Origin: Eubacterium sp.
GTDB lineage: Bacteria > Bacillota_A > Clostridia > Lachnospirales > Lachnospiraceae
DNA length: 7,826 nucleotides
Assembly (NCBI GenBank): GCA_017475785.1
Contig: JAFVEX010000177.1
Coordinates: 1 to 7,826 of the forward strand
Reading direction: 5' to 3'
This document shows positions 1 through 5,586 of the stretch, piece by piece (position 1 is the first letter of the stretch; each line of letters begins with the position of its first letter). A program made the position numbers and the translations under genes. Under the pieces are notes generated by a model. The model saw only the letters and a list, made by a program, of their open reading frames with translations, was not told the origin of the DNA and ran no database searches.

Positions 1-958
1 CAGCTGCCTTGCAGTTTTTCAGCGCTTCTGCAATCTCTTTCTCCGGGAACGGACGGAAAACACGCAGCTTCAGGACACCGGCGCGGATTCCCTGCTCTCG
101 CAGCTCATCTACTGCAGTCTTTGCCGTTCCTGCCGCCGATCCCATGATGACCATAATGTAGTCGGCGTCTTCTGTCCGATATTCCTCGAAAAGACCGTAC
201 TGCCTTCCGGACAGCTCGCCGAACTTCTGCGCCACTTCCAGAATCACTGCTTTGGAGCGCTCCATCGCCTCCTCCTGCAGCTTCTTCGCTTCCATGGCGT
301 AATTCGAGACTGAATACGGACCAACAGAAACCGGCCTGCCCGGGTTGAGCATAAACTCCTCCGGCGCATAGGTTCCCACAAATTCTTTGACCGGCGCGTC
401 TTCCATTAACTCGATATTTTCCACGGCGTGGCTGGTGATAAAGCCGTCCTGGCAGATCATCACCGGCAGATGCACCCGCGGATCCTCTGCGATCGGAAAC
501 GCCTGGATGTAGTTGTCATATGCTTCCTGATTGTTTTCCGCGTAAATCTGGATCCAGCCGGTATCGCGCGCGCCCATTCCGTCTGAGTGGTCACAGTTGA
601 TATTGATCGGGCCGGACAGCGTGCGGTTTACCAGTGTCAGGACGATCGGCAGGCGGTTTGACGCCGCAAGCAGCAGCTCCTCCCACATCAGAGCCAGTCC
701 GGCAGAGGAAGTCGCTGTCATCGTTCTCGCGCCGGCAGCCTCCGCGCCGATGGCGGCGGACATGGCTGAGTGCTCACTCTCCACAGGAATAAACTCCGTG
801 TCCAGCTCGCCGTTCGCGATATAGGTAGAAACCATCTGCGGAATCTCGGTAGACGGCGTGATCGGAAACGCCGGCATGACCTCCGGGGCAACCTGGCGGA
901 TCGCATAGGAGACAGCCTCATTGCCGCTCATACGTTCTTTGATCGCTTTTACGCTCAT
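1..958 (-). CDS. porA: 2-oxoacid:ferredoxin oxidoreductase alpha subunit (pyruvate synthase PorA-like), 3' end outside window
   Basis: This is the alpha subunit of a multi-subunit, thiamine-diphosphate-dependent 2-oxoacid:ferredoxin oxidoreductase, a cytoplasmic enzyme that oxidises a 2-oxoacid to acyl-CoA, CO2 and reduced ferredoxin. The window holds 319 codons; family members are usually near 390, so the C-terminal part is missing beyond the left edge. Visible family signatures are GNEAVSYAIRQV near residues 12-23, AFPITPSTEI at 30-39, VESEHSAMSAAIGAEAAGAR, a TATSSAGLALMWEEL stretch, and the later RPVSVGPYSVSNY and LKLRVFRPFPEKEI segments typical of pyruvate-type enzymes. The ATG overlaps the porD stop codon (ATGA at 955-958), and AGGAGG lies about 10 nt upstream inside porD, so translation is probably coupled. 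The beta subunit, which carries the cofactor, should follow off the left edge. Pyruvate is the likely substrate, given pta-ackA nearby, but 2-ketoisovalerate or another 2-oxoacid cannot be excluded from sequence alone. Confidence 0.93.
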   Translation of the reverse strand, partial: MSVKAIKERMSGNEAVSYAIRQVAPEVMPAFPITPSTEIPQMVSTYIANGELDTEFIPVESEHSAMSAAIGAEAAGARTMTATSSAGLALMWEELLLAASNRLPIVLTLVNRTLSGPININCDHSDGMGARDTGWIQIYAENNQEAYDNYIQAFPIAEDPRVHLPVMICQDGFITSHAVENIELMEDAPVKEFVGTYAPEEFMLNPGRPVSVGPYSVSNYAMEAKKLQEEAMERSKAVILEVAQKFGELSGRQYGLFEEYRTEDADYIMVIMGSAAGTAKTAVDELREQGIRAGVLKLRVFRPFPEKEIAEALKNCKAA

Positions 959-1263
959 GGCTCAATCCCCTCCTTCATCTCAATCGCGTCGAACGGACAT
1001 ACCTTGACACAAATTCCGCATCCCTTACAGTGATCATAATCAAAATCCAGCCGCTTTCCACCCTTTACAGGAATGGACGAGTCCGGGCAAACCGGACAGC
1101 ACAGAAGACACTGTCTGCACTTCTCCCAGATCATCACCGGCGTATTGGTGCGCCACTCGCCTGTGTTAAAATTCTTCGCCGTACCGGCAGCAAACATCTG
1201 CAGCCCCTCTGTCAGATCTGTGTAGGGGCTCCTTTCATTTATCTTTGTCGCGTCAGTTCTCAT
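955..1263 (-). CDS. porD: 2-oxoacid:ferredoxin oxidoreductase delta subunit, 2x[4Fe-4S] ferredoxin-like
   Basis: This is the small electron-transfer subunit (102 aa) that carries electrons from the thiamine-diphosphate site to external ferredoxin. Two classical cluster-binding motifs are visible: C49-x2-C52-x2-C55-x3-C59-P and C79-x2-C82-x2-C85-x3-C89-P, the signature of a pair of [4Fe-4S] clusters. The N-terminal ~45 residues form the extension usual for Por/Kor delta subunits, including the GEWRTNTPV segment before the first cluster. The ATG at 1263 is chosen because AAGGAGG lies just upstream; an in-frame GTG seven codons earlier (1284) would place that ribosome binding site inside the gene and has no good site of its own. 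The first motif has an additional cysteine, C56, directly after C55. The 3' end overlaps porA by 4 nt, and the 5' end lies 115 nt after porC. Confidence 0.93.
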   Translation of the reverse strand: MRTDATKINERSPYTDLTEGLQMFAAGTAKNFNTGEWRTNTPVMIWEKCRQCLLCCPVCPDSSIPVKGGKRLDFDYDHCKGCGICVKVCPFDAIEMKEGIEP

Positions 1264-1267
1264 CTCT

Positions 1268-1273
1268 CCTCCT
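1268..1273 (-). promoter_or_regulatory. Ribosome binding site that fixes the porD start
   Basis: AGGAGG on the minus strand ends 4 nt before the ATG at 1263. It supports that ATG over the in-frame GTG at 1284, whose reading frame would run through this site. Confidence 0.75.
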
Positions 1274-1297
1274 TCTCTCTTCACGCAATTTCCCGCC

Positions 1298-1369
1298 CGG
1301 ACTTGCCAGAAATCTGTTGATTACATCGCCAAAAGCCATGAAACCAGGCGGACTTGCCAGAAATGTGTT
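1298..1369. repeat. Imperfect 20-bp direct repeat in the porC-porD gap
   Basis: GGACTTGCCAGAAATCTGTT at 1299-1318 and GGACTTGCCAGAAATGTGTT at 1350-1369 match at 19 of 20 bases and are offset by exactly 51 bp. The rest of the 115-nt gap holds only the porD ribosome binding site and no convincing terminator. Read on the minus strand in the porC frame, both copies encode the same FLASP peptide, 17 codons apart. Whether this is chance, a decayed duplication or a dispersed genomic repeat cannot be settled from the window. Confidence 0.7.
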
Positions 1370-1378
1370 TTCGGATAA

Positions 1379-1951
1379 TCAGGAAACCGCCTCAAACGCC
1401 ATCTCCAGCGCTTTCATGTTTCCCTCAATAACCTCCGGCTTCTTCGCAAACTTATGCTGGAAGGACGCCCGCATATCATTGATAAACTGCTCCTTCTCCA
1501 GAACCTTTGTGACCGCTACCGTCGCGGCCAGCATTGGCGTATTTGGGAAATTCTTGCCCAGCGCCTGCTCAGAAATCGCGCGCGCGTCTATCGTGACGAC
1601 ACGTCCCTCGTATCCGTTCAGCTGCGGCAGAACCTCCTCCTTCGAGCGGGGCGTATTAATGATAATCGCGCCTTCCTTCTTCAGTCCGTCTGTCACATTG
1701 ACGGAATGCAGGAGCGTCTCATCCACGACAACAACATAATCCGGATCGTAAATATTGGAATGAACACGGATTTTATCCCTGCTGATCCTGTTAAACGCAG
1801 TAATCGGCGCGCCCATGCGCTCCGGGCCGTACTCCGGAAAACCCTGCACATACTGCCCCGTTTTAAACGCTACATCTGCCAGCAGAAGCGCCGCCGTCTT
1901 CGCGCCCTGTCCGCCGCGGCCGTGCCATCTGATCTCCACCGTATTATTCAT
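1379..1951 (-). CDS. porC: 2-oxoacid:ferredoxin oxidoreductase gamma subunit
   Basis: This is the gamma subunit (190 aa) of the same 2-oxoacid:ferredoxin oxidoreductase; in single-chain enzymes it corresponds to a separate domain. It begins with the family hallmark IRWHGRGGQGAKTAALLLA (GRGGQG at residues 11-16), followed by the VQGFPEYGPERMGAPITAF block and the IYDPDYVVVVDETLL block characteristic of Por/Vor gamma chains. Length and both ends agree with a complete protein. The ATG at 1951 is preferred: AGGAG lies 11 nt upstream, whereas the in-frame GTG at 1963 overlaps that site. It is the first gene of a porC-porD-porA operon and is preceded by a sigma-A type promoter and a long leader. The nearby acetate genes suggest pyruvate as substrate, but the motif set does not by itself separate pyruvate from branched-chain 2-oxoacid enzymes. 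Confidence 0.92.
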   Translation of the reverse strand: MNNTVEIRWHGRGGQGAKTAALLLADVAFKTGQYVQGFPEYGPERMGAPITAFNRISRDKIRVHSNIYDPDYVVVVDETLLHSVNVTDGLKKEGAIIINTPRSKEEVLPQLNGYEGRVVTIDARAISEQALGKNFPNTPMLAATVAVTKVLEKEQFINDMRASFQHKFAKKPEVIEGNMKALEMAFEAVS

Positions 1952-1983
1952 CTCTGTATGCACTCCTCATATAATGTAGTTTT

Positions 1984-2036
1984 GTAAAAAAATTACAGAT
2001 TCACAGGCATTCCTGCCTGCATAAATTCACGCCTGT
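1984..2036 (-). promoter_or_regulatory. Candidate alternative-hairpin leader element upstream of porC
   Basis: On the minus strand, ACAGGC (2031-2036) and CAGGCA (2014-2019) can both pair with the single TGCCTGT segment at about 2003-2009. The two stems, one long-range and one a tight 6-bp hairpin with a GGAA loop, are therefore mutually exclusive. A run of seven T (1986-1992) follows the inner stem after 11 nt. This is the arrangement expected of a transcription attenuator or a structure masking the porC ribosome binding site. However, the T run is not directly against the stem, so it is not a canonical terminator, and I recognise no riboswitch class. Confidence 0.3.
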
Positions 2037-2037
2037 T

Positions 2038-2061
2038 TTATGTTGATGTAACAAGTATCAT
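2038..2061 (-). CDS. Putative 7-codon leader peptide MILVTST upstream of porC
   Basis: A tiny reading frame in the por leader reads ATG ATA CTT GTT ACA TCA ACA TAA (M-I-L-V-T-S-T). It has a GAAGGG ribosome binding site at 2070-2075 with an 8-nt spacer, and its stop codon lies just before the alternative hairpins. The Ile-Leu-Val-Thr run recalls leader peptides that sense branched-chain amino acids, but each codon occurs once rather than in a run. ORFs this short also arise easily by chance, so a coding role is only a hypothesis. Confidence 0.25.
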   Translation of the reverse strand: MILVTST

Positions 2062-2133
2062 GTAATATACCCTTCAGGCGATTGCCATCAGGAGCTGAAC
2101 GTTGTCATGAACGTCAAAAACTCAACATTCCCT

Positions 2134-2161
2134 ATTATAACTCGTTTCTCTGATTTGTAAA
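2134..2161 (-). promoter_or_regulatory. Sigma-A type promoter of the por operon
   Basis: On the minus strand, TTTACA (2156-2161) and TATAAT (2134-2139) are separated by 16 nt. Transcription would begin near 2127, giving a leader of about 175 nt before porC. An inverted repeat ACGTT-GTCATG-AACGT (about 2099-2114) lies shortly downstream of the expected start and could be an operator. Confidence 0.65.
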
Positions 2162-2367
2162 CCGAAAGATTCAAACCCATTCACATGAAGCATGAATAAA
2201 TTTCATTTTTGTATATACGAATTTTAAACAACAAACGCTCGACCGCATGCGTCTTTATGTTCTTCATCCTTCTCACATAATAATGTGCCGCAATTCAGGT
2301 TAAATCACAAATATTGCTCTCTGCTCTTTCCGAAATCAGCCCGCAAACAGATTCCGGGATTTGGTTA
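2162..2367. other. Divergent AT-rich intergenic stretch with no recognised gene
   Basis: Between the por promoter and the rpn promoter I see no ORF worth calling, no tRNA and no known riboswitch. Small structures only: a palindromic core GCATGC near 2246-2251, and a 5-bp hairpin ATGAA-TAAAT-TTCAT followed by a short T run near 2191-2210. None supports a functional call. Confidence 0.4.
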
Positions 2368-2396
2368 TTGTAATCCTTTTTCAAGTGTGATATACT
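2368..2396 (+). promoter_or_regulatory. Promoter of the Rpn-family gene
   Basis: TTGTAA (2368-2373) and TATACT (2391-2396) are spaced by 17 nt, with an extended -10 TG at 2388-2389. The predicted start near 2403 leaves a leader of about 140 nt before the chosen ATG at 2542. Confidence 0.6.
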
Positions 2397-2541
2397 CTAA
2401 TTCATCTTAAGCAAGTCGCATTTCTAAGATTCTTATGTGGTTTTCCCACGGAATCCCTGCTTGCAACATTCAATTCACAGGAGTTTCCGGGAAGACAACA
2501 AAAATGTCCCGGCACTCCGGTTTTTCATGCGAGGCGTTTAT

Positions 2542-3489
2542 ATGGGACAAAAAGATTTAGGCGAAAAGATGCTGGAGGATTTTAACGACGTTTTTTCGGA
2601 CATCGTGAACGTGCTGCTCTATGACGGCAGCCCTGTGATCTCCCCTGATGATTTAACTGAGGCAGGCTTGTCATCGCAGTATAAGACGGACGGGGGATAT
2701 CATGAACAGACTCGGGATGTCGCCAAGTACTGGAACCAGTGCGGCATTCGGATCGCGCACTGCGGCATCGAAAACCAGACTGGCATAGACCCGGATATGC
2801 CGCTTAGGGTGATCAGTTATGATGGCGGCGCGTATCGCTCGCAGCTGCTTAAGCCCTCTGCTGAGCACGCGTTTGAAAAACAGAACAGTGAAAAAAAGTA
2901 TCCCGGCAAAGTCAATGGAAGAAGCACTCAGGCAGGCGCAATAATCAGATATCCTGTCATCACAATGGTGCTGTACTTCGGATACAGAAAGCGCTGGACC
3001 TCACCCTTGCGTCTGGTTGACCGGCTCACAGTTCCAGAAGTTCTTAAACCATATGTAAGTGATTATCAGCTTCATATTTTTGAGATTGCTTTTCTGGAAC
3101 GTGAAAAAATCGACCTGTTCAAAAGCGACTTCCGGATAGTGGCAGATTACTTCTGGCAGAAGCGGCATAACAAAGACTACAAAGCGCCAGGCTGGAAAAT
3201 CAAGCATGTTGAGGCGGTTCTCCAGATGCTGGCAGCACTCACTGCTGATAACCGGTTTACCGAGCAGGTAAACTCAGAAACATTTGACAGGGAGGATATG
3301 ACAATGTGCGAATTTTTAGACAGGATTGAAGCAAGAAGCGAAGCGCGTGGCATTTCTATCGGCGAAGCGCGCGGTATTTCAATAGGCAAAAGTGAGCATG
3401 AAGAAGAAATCAGACAGCTGATTGCCCGCATGCGGGCATCTGGTGAATCCCCTGATAAGATCCTGGATGCTGTTTTAGCGGCAAAATAA
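2542..3489 (+). CDS. Rpn family recombination-promoting nuclease / PD-(D/E)XK nuclease family transposase-like protein
   Basis: This 315-aa protein belongs to the Rpn / PDDEXK transposase-like family, whose characterised enterobacterial members are DNA endonucleases that promote recombination. Family marks are the N-terminal MGQKDLGEKMLEDFNDVFSD block, the RDVAKYW segment with D59, GIENQT at 75-80 (E77-x-Q79, a PD-(D/E)XK-like catalytic pair), and ISYDGGAYRSQLL at 91-103. These are followed by PVITMVLYFG, KSDFRIVADYF, and a late MCEFLDRIE segment leading into a repetitive tail. The tail has two copies of EARGISIG (residues 267-282), encoded by 24-nt units that differ at four synonymous positions. 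The ATG at 2542 is chosen because GAGG lies 7 nt upstream and family proteins start here; a GTG at 2437 would add 35 residues of non-family sequence. It is the only plus-strand gene in the window and looks intact. Catalytic residue assignment is by motif only, and no terminal inverted repeats were seen. Confidence 0.88.
   Translation: MGQKDLGEKMLEDFNDVFSDIVNVLLYDGSPVISPDDLTEAGLSSQYKTDGGYHEQTRDVAKYWNQCGIRIAHCGIENQTGIDPDMPLRVISYDGGAYRSQLLKPSAEHAFEKQNSEKKYPGKVNGRSTQAGAIIRYPVITMVLYFGYRKRWTSPLRLVDRLTVPEVLKPYVSDYQLHIFEIAFLEREKIDLFKSDFRIVADYFWQKRHNKDYKAPGWKIKHVEAVLQMLAALTADNRFTEQVNSETFDREDMTMCEFLDRIEARSEARGISIGEARGISIGKSEHEEEIRQLIARMRASGESPDKILDAVLAAK
3340..3387 (+). repeat. Two in-frame 24-bp repeats encoding EARGISIG in the Rpn-family gene
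   Basis: Units 3340-3363 and 3364-3387 encode the same eight residues and differ at four bases, all in third codon positions. A degenerate EARS precedes them. Short charged repeats of this kind are common near the C-terminus of this family. The synonymous divergence shows the duplication is not recent. Confidence 0.8.
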
Positions 3490-3491
3490 TG

Positions 3492-3534
3492 AACTTCATG
3501 GCTTGAGTGGAAATTCCACGGGAAGTTGTATTTT
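3492..3534 (+). terminator. Weak candidate terminator after the Rpn-family gene
   Basis: AACTTC (3492-3497) can pair with GAAGTT (3522-3527), with an inner GTGG/CCAC stem (3507-3510 and 3516-3519), followed by GTATTTT. The stem is interrupted and the T run is short, so termination would be inefficient. The longer hairpin at 3561-3601 could also stop plus-strand transcripts but lacks a T run in that direction. Confidence 0.35.
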
Positions 3535-3551
3535 ACCTCGAAAAACGACCC

Positions 3552-3601
3552 AAAAAAACACCCCCAAAGCGCTCTCCTTACGGGTGGAGATGCTTTGGGG
3601 G
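3552..3601 (-). terminator. Strong intrinsic terminator of the yegP-like gene
   Basis: On the minus strand, a 10-bp stem CCCCCAAAGC/GCTTTGGGGG (3561-3570 and 3592-3601) is extended across a small mismatch by TCTCC/GGAGA. It is followed by TGTTTTTTT (3552-3560). It lies just downstream of the yegP-like stop at 3621 and is a textbook Rho-independent terminator. Confidence 0.88.
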
Positions 3602-3620
3602 CTGCTGCTGTTTGTAACGA

Positions 3621-3995
3621 TTACTCTTCCATAATTGTCGGCGCGTCAACGGAGTTTTTGCGGACGCTTGCCACGCCGTTCTTGCAGGCTTTCATGGTCT
3701 TGTAGCCTTCGCTCGTCGCGATGATCTGGCCATTCTTTGCTTTCAGACGGAAGCGGAATTCACCGGCTTTGTCTGCGTAGATCTCGAATTTCGGATTCTT
3801 CTCTTTTTCAAATCCTTCTGCTGTCTGGTCTTCTACCGCGGCGGCCGACGCGTTTGCTGTGACGCTTGCGATGCCGCCCTTGCAGGATTTCAGTGCCTTG
3901 TATACCTGCGATGACGCGATGACCTGTCCGTTGGTCGCCTTCAGATCAAATTTGAAGCCGCCGTTTTTTGTTGGCTTAATCACATATTTCCCCAT
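3621..3995 (-). CDS. DUF1508 (YegP-like) tandem-domain protein
   Basis: A 124-aa protein made of two tandem DUF1508/YegP units. The first spans about residues 4-48 (GGFKFDLKATNGQVIASSQ and then KSCKGGIASV) and the second about 69-113 (GEFRFRLKAKNGQIIATSE and then KACKNGVASV). They are joined by an Ala/Glu-rich linker. Each unit has the FxFxLKAxNGQxIAxS beta-strand pattern and the (K)xCKxGIASV helix typical of the family; two-unit proteins of about 110-125 aa are the usual form. The molecular function is not established, so none is assigned. It has no signal peptide and is probably cytoplasmic. GGAGG sits 7 nt before the ATG, a good promoter lies upstream, and a strong terminator follows, so the gene is its own transcription unit. 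It is not an evident functional partner of the acetate genes. Confidence 0.92.
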   Translation of the reverse strand: MGKYVIKPTKNGGFKFDLKATNGQVIASSQVYKALKSCKGGIASVTANASAAAVEDQTAEGFEKEKNPKFEIYADKAGEFRFRLKAKNGQIIATSEGYKTMKACKNGVASVRKNSVDAPTIMEE

Positions 3996-4036
3996 TGATA
4001 CACCTCCAATCCATAAGAAAGATAACTACTGATTTA

Positions 4037-4065
4037 ACTATACGTCTTGTTTGGTAATTTATCAA
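4037..4065 (-). promoter_or_regulatory. Sigma-A type promoter of the yegP-like gene
   Basis: On the minus strand, TTGATA (4060-4065) and TATAGT (4037-4042) are separated by 17 nt, with the gene starting about 40 nt further on. The -35 element overlaps the last codons of the sensor pseudogene described at 4062-4245. Confidence 0.7.
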
Positions 4066-4245
4066 GGATTATTACCTATATACGACGGCGTAAAGAAATC
4101 ATCACCGGACGACTGCAGCTCCAGCTTCTGATACCCCCTGATTGGTGCTGTAGCACTCGTAGTGGTTTGTTTTCAGGTCGATGTAATAGACACTGGAGTA
4201 ATCAATCAGCAGCGCCATGGCCCCACGTGCAATAATACTGTTCAT
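4062..4245 (-). pseudogene. Frameshifted remnant resembling the sensory region of a GGDEF-type signalling protein
   Basis: From an ATG at 4245 (GGAGG about 9 nt upstream) the frame reads YSSVYYIDLKTNHYECYSTN and stops at 4102. This pattern resembles the region before the GGDEF domain in many clostridial diguanylate-cyclase-like proteins, where a PAS-like strand pair senses input. A run of five G on this strand (4134-4138) appears to hold one extra base. Removing one restores a continuous frame that reads GYQKLELQSSGDDFF and ends at 4062. After SGDDFF the resemblance ends, and no GGDEF domain follows. This is best read as a truncated and frameshifted fragment. The family assignment is from memory of the motif style and is moderate. 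A genuine small ORF of 47 aa is the less likely alternative. Confidence 0.55.
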
Positions 4246-4281
4246 AAAAAGAGTCCTCCCACGCCGGCGCGGCTGACTGGC

Positions 4282-4314
4282 AAAAAGGCGCGTGGACATT
4301 GTCCACACGCCTTT
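4282..4314 (-). terminator. Intrinsic terminator of the pta-ackA unit
   Basis: On the minus strand, AAAGGCG-T-GTGGAC pairs with GTCCAC-G-CGCCTTT around a 3-nt loop with one internal mismatch, ending in TTTTT (4282-4286). It lies 20 nt after the ackA stop codon. Confidence 0.88.
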
Positions 4315-4333
4315 GCCGGCTGAATCAATTCTG

Positions 4334-5527
4334 TTATTTTACGAGCGCAACGGTCTCGCGGCAGATCATCAGTTCCTCATTTGTCGGGATGACGCAGACA
4401 GCGACCTTAGAGTCGTCCGTGGAGATCTTTACATTCTCTCCGCGGATGCTGTTCTTTTCATCATCAATTTCAATACCCAGATAGCCAAAATACTCCATGA
4501 TTCTCGCGCGGGTATCCTTGTCGTTCTCACCAATGCCGGCCGTAAATGCGATCGCGTCGACGCCGTTCATGACGGTGATGTATTTGCCGATGTGCTTCGC
4601 GACACGGTAGCAGAATACATCAAGTGCCTCTTCTGCAGCCTCGTTGCCCTCACCTGCGGCAGAGCCGAGGTCACGGAAATCACTGGAGAGTCCGTCTGAC
4701 AGACCCAGAACGCCGGATTCCTTGTTCAGGACATTGAGCACCTTCTCCAGAGAGATGCCCTCGCGATCCGCGATGAACTGAATGATGGACGGATCAATCG
4801 AACCGGAGCGTGTGCCCATGACAAGACCGGAAAGCGGCGTCATTCCCATGCTGGTGTCAATACTCTTGCCGTTCTTGACTGCGCAGATGGACGCGCCGTT
4901 GCCCAGATGCGCGACAACAATTTTGGAATTCTCGAGATCCAGACCCAGGAACTTCGCGGTCTCCTTGGAGACAAAGCTGTGGGAGGTTCCGTGGAATCCA
5001 TACTTACGGATGCCGTAATCTGTGTACATTCTGCGCGGAAGGCCGTACATATATGCCTTCGGCGGCATGGTCTGATGGAACGCCGTATCAAAGACGCCGA
5101 CCATCGGAACGCCGGGCATCCGCTCCTGGCACGCGCGGATACCGATCAGGTTCGCGGGGTTGTGCAGCGGCGCGAGAATCGAGCACTCTTCTACTTCTTT
5201 GATCATCTCATCTGTCACGATCGCGGAGCTTGCGAACTTCTCGCCGCCGTGGACGATCCGGTGTCCGACCGCCTCAATCTCATCAAGGGAAGCGACCGCG
5301 CCGGTCTTATCGTTTGTCAGCGCGTCGATGACATACTGGATCGCTTCTTTGTGGGTCGGCATCGGCAGCTCGGAAACTTCCTTCTCGCCGCCTGCCTTCT
5401 GGTACGTCAGGCTTCCGTCGATACCGATACGCTCACACAGGCCTTTTGCGAGAACCTGCTCGCTCTCAGAATCGATGAGCTGATATTTCAGAGATGAACT
5501 GCCGCAGTTAATGACAAGTACTTTCAT
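4334..5527 (-). CDS. ackA: Acetate kinase
   Basis: Acetate kinase (EC 2.7.2.1) interconverts acetyl phosphate + ADP and acetate + ATP in the cytoplasm, the ATP-yielding last step of acetate formation. At 397 aa it is full length. Residues equivalent to the known active site of the archaeal enzyme are present, one position lower: N7 in VINCGSSSLKYQL, R90 in GHRIVHGG, D147 in GVFDTAFHQTMP, H179 in YGFHGTSH, N210 in HLGNGAS and R240 in GTRSGSIDP, with the C-terminal TNEE (E384/E385). The start is clear: GGAGG lies 11 nt before the ATG. It follows pta after a 59-nt gap holding only a weak 5-bp hairpin (CGGGC/GCCCG, 5546-5563), so the two genes are almost certainly co-transcribed, and it is closed by a strong terminator. 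No odd features. Confidence 0.98.
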   Translation of the reverse strand: MKVLVINCGSSSLKYQLIDSESEQVLAKGLCERIGIDGSLTYQKAGGEKEVSELPMPTHKEAIQYVIDALTNDKTGAVASLDEIEAVGHRIVHGGEKFASSAIVTDEMIKEVEECSILAPLHNPANLIGIRACQERMPGVPMVGVFDTAFHQTMPPKAYMYGLPRRMYTDYGIRKYGFHGTSHSFVSKETAKFLGLDLENSKIVVAHLGNGASICAVKNGKSIDTSMGMTPLSGLVMGTRSGSIDPSIIQFIADREGISLEKVLNVLNKESGVLGLSDGLSSDFRDLGSAAGEGNEAAEEALDVFCYRVAKHIGKYITVMNGVDAIAFTAGIGENDKDTRARIMEYFGYLGIEIDDEKNSIRGENVKISTDDSKVAVCVIPTNEELMICRETVALVK

Positions 5528-5586
5528 GTTATTATTATCCTCCGTCGGGCTGTTGGCCGCCCGTTTGCTGTATTTCGCCGCAACAG

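Noticed and set aside
1245..1987. Long plus-strand ORFs of 164 and 177 aa opposite porC and porD
   Set aside because: They are antisense shadows of clear Por genes, lack family-like sequence and have no ribosome binding sites.
2098..2113. Overlapping mini-ORFs (MTTFSS then MAIA) in the por leader
   Set aside because: Very short, with no ribosome binding site before the first; the MILVTST frame is the only one with a proper site.
2064..2126. Known riboswitch (thiamine pyrophosphate or similar) in the por leader
   Set aside because: I could not find the conserved motifs of the TPP class or of other classes I know; only simple hairpins are present.
2437..2541. N-terminal extension of the Rpn-family gene from a GTG at 2437
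   Set aside because: The added 35 residues do not resemble the family, and the ATG at 2542 has a GAGG site at good distance.
4907..5497. 196-aa plus-strand ORF opposite ackA
   Set aside because: It is an antisense shadow of a full-length, fully conserved acetate kinase gene; the composition is not protein-like.
5546..5563. Hairpin CGGGC/GCCCG between pta and ackA as a terminator
   Set aside because: Only 5 bp with no T run after it on the minus strand; at most it could modulate ackA translation.
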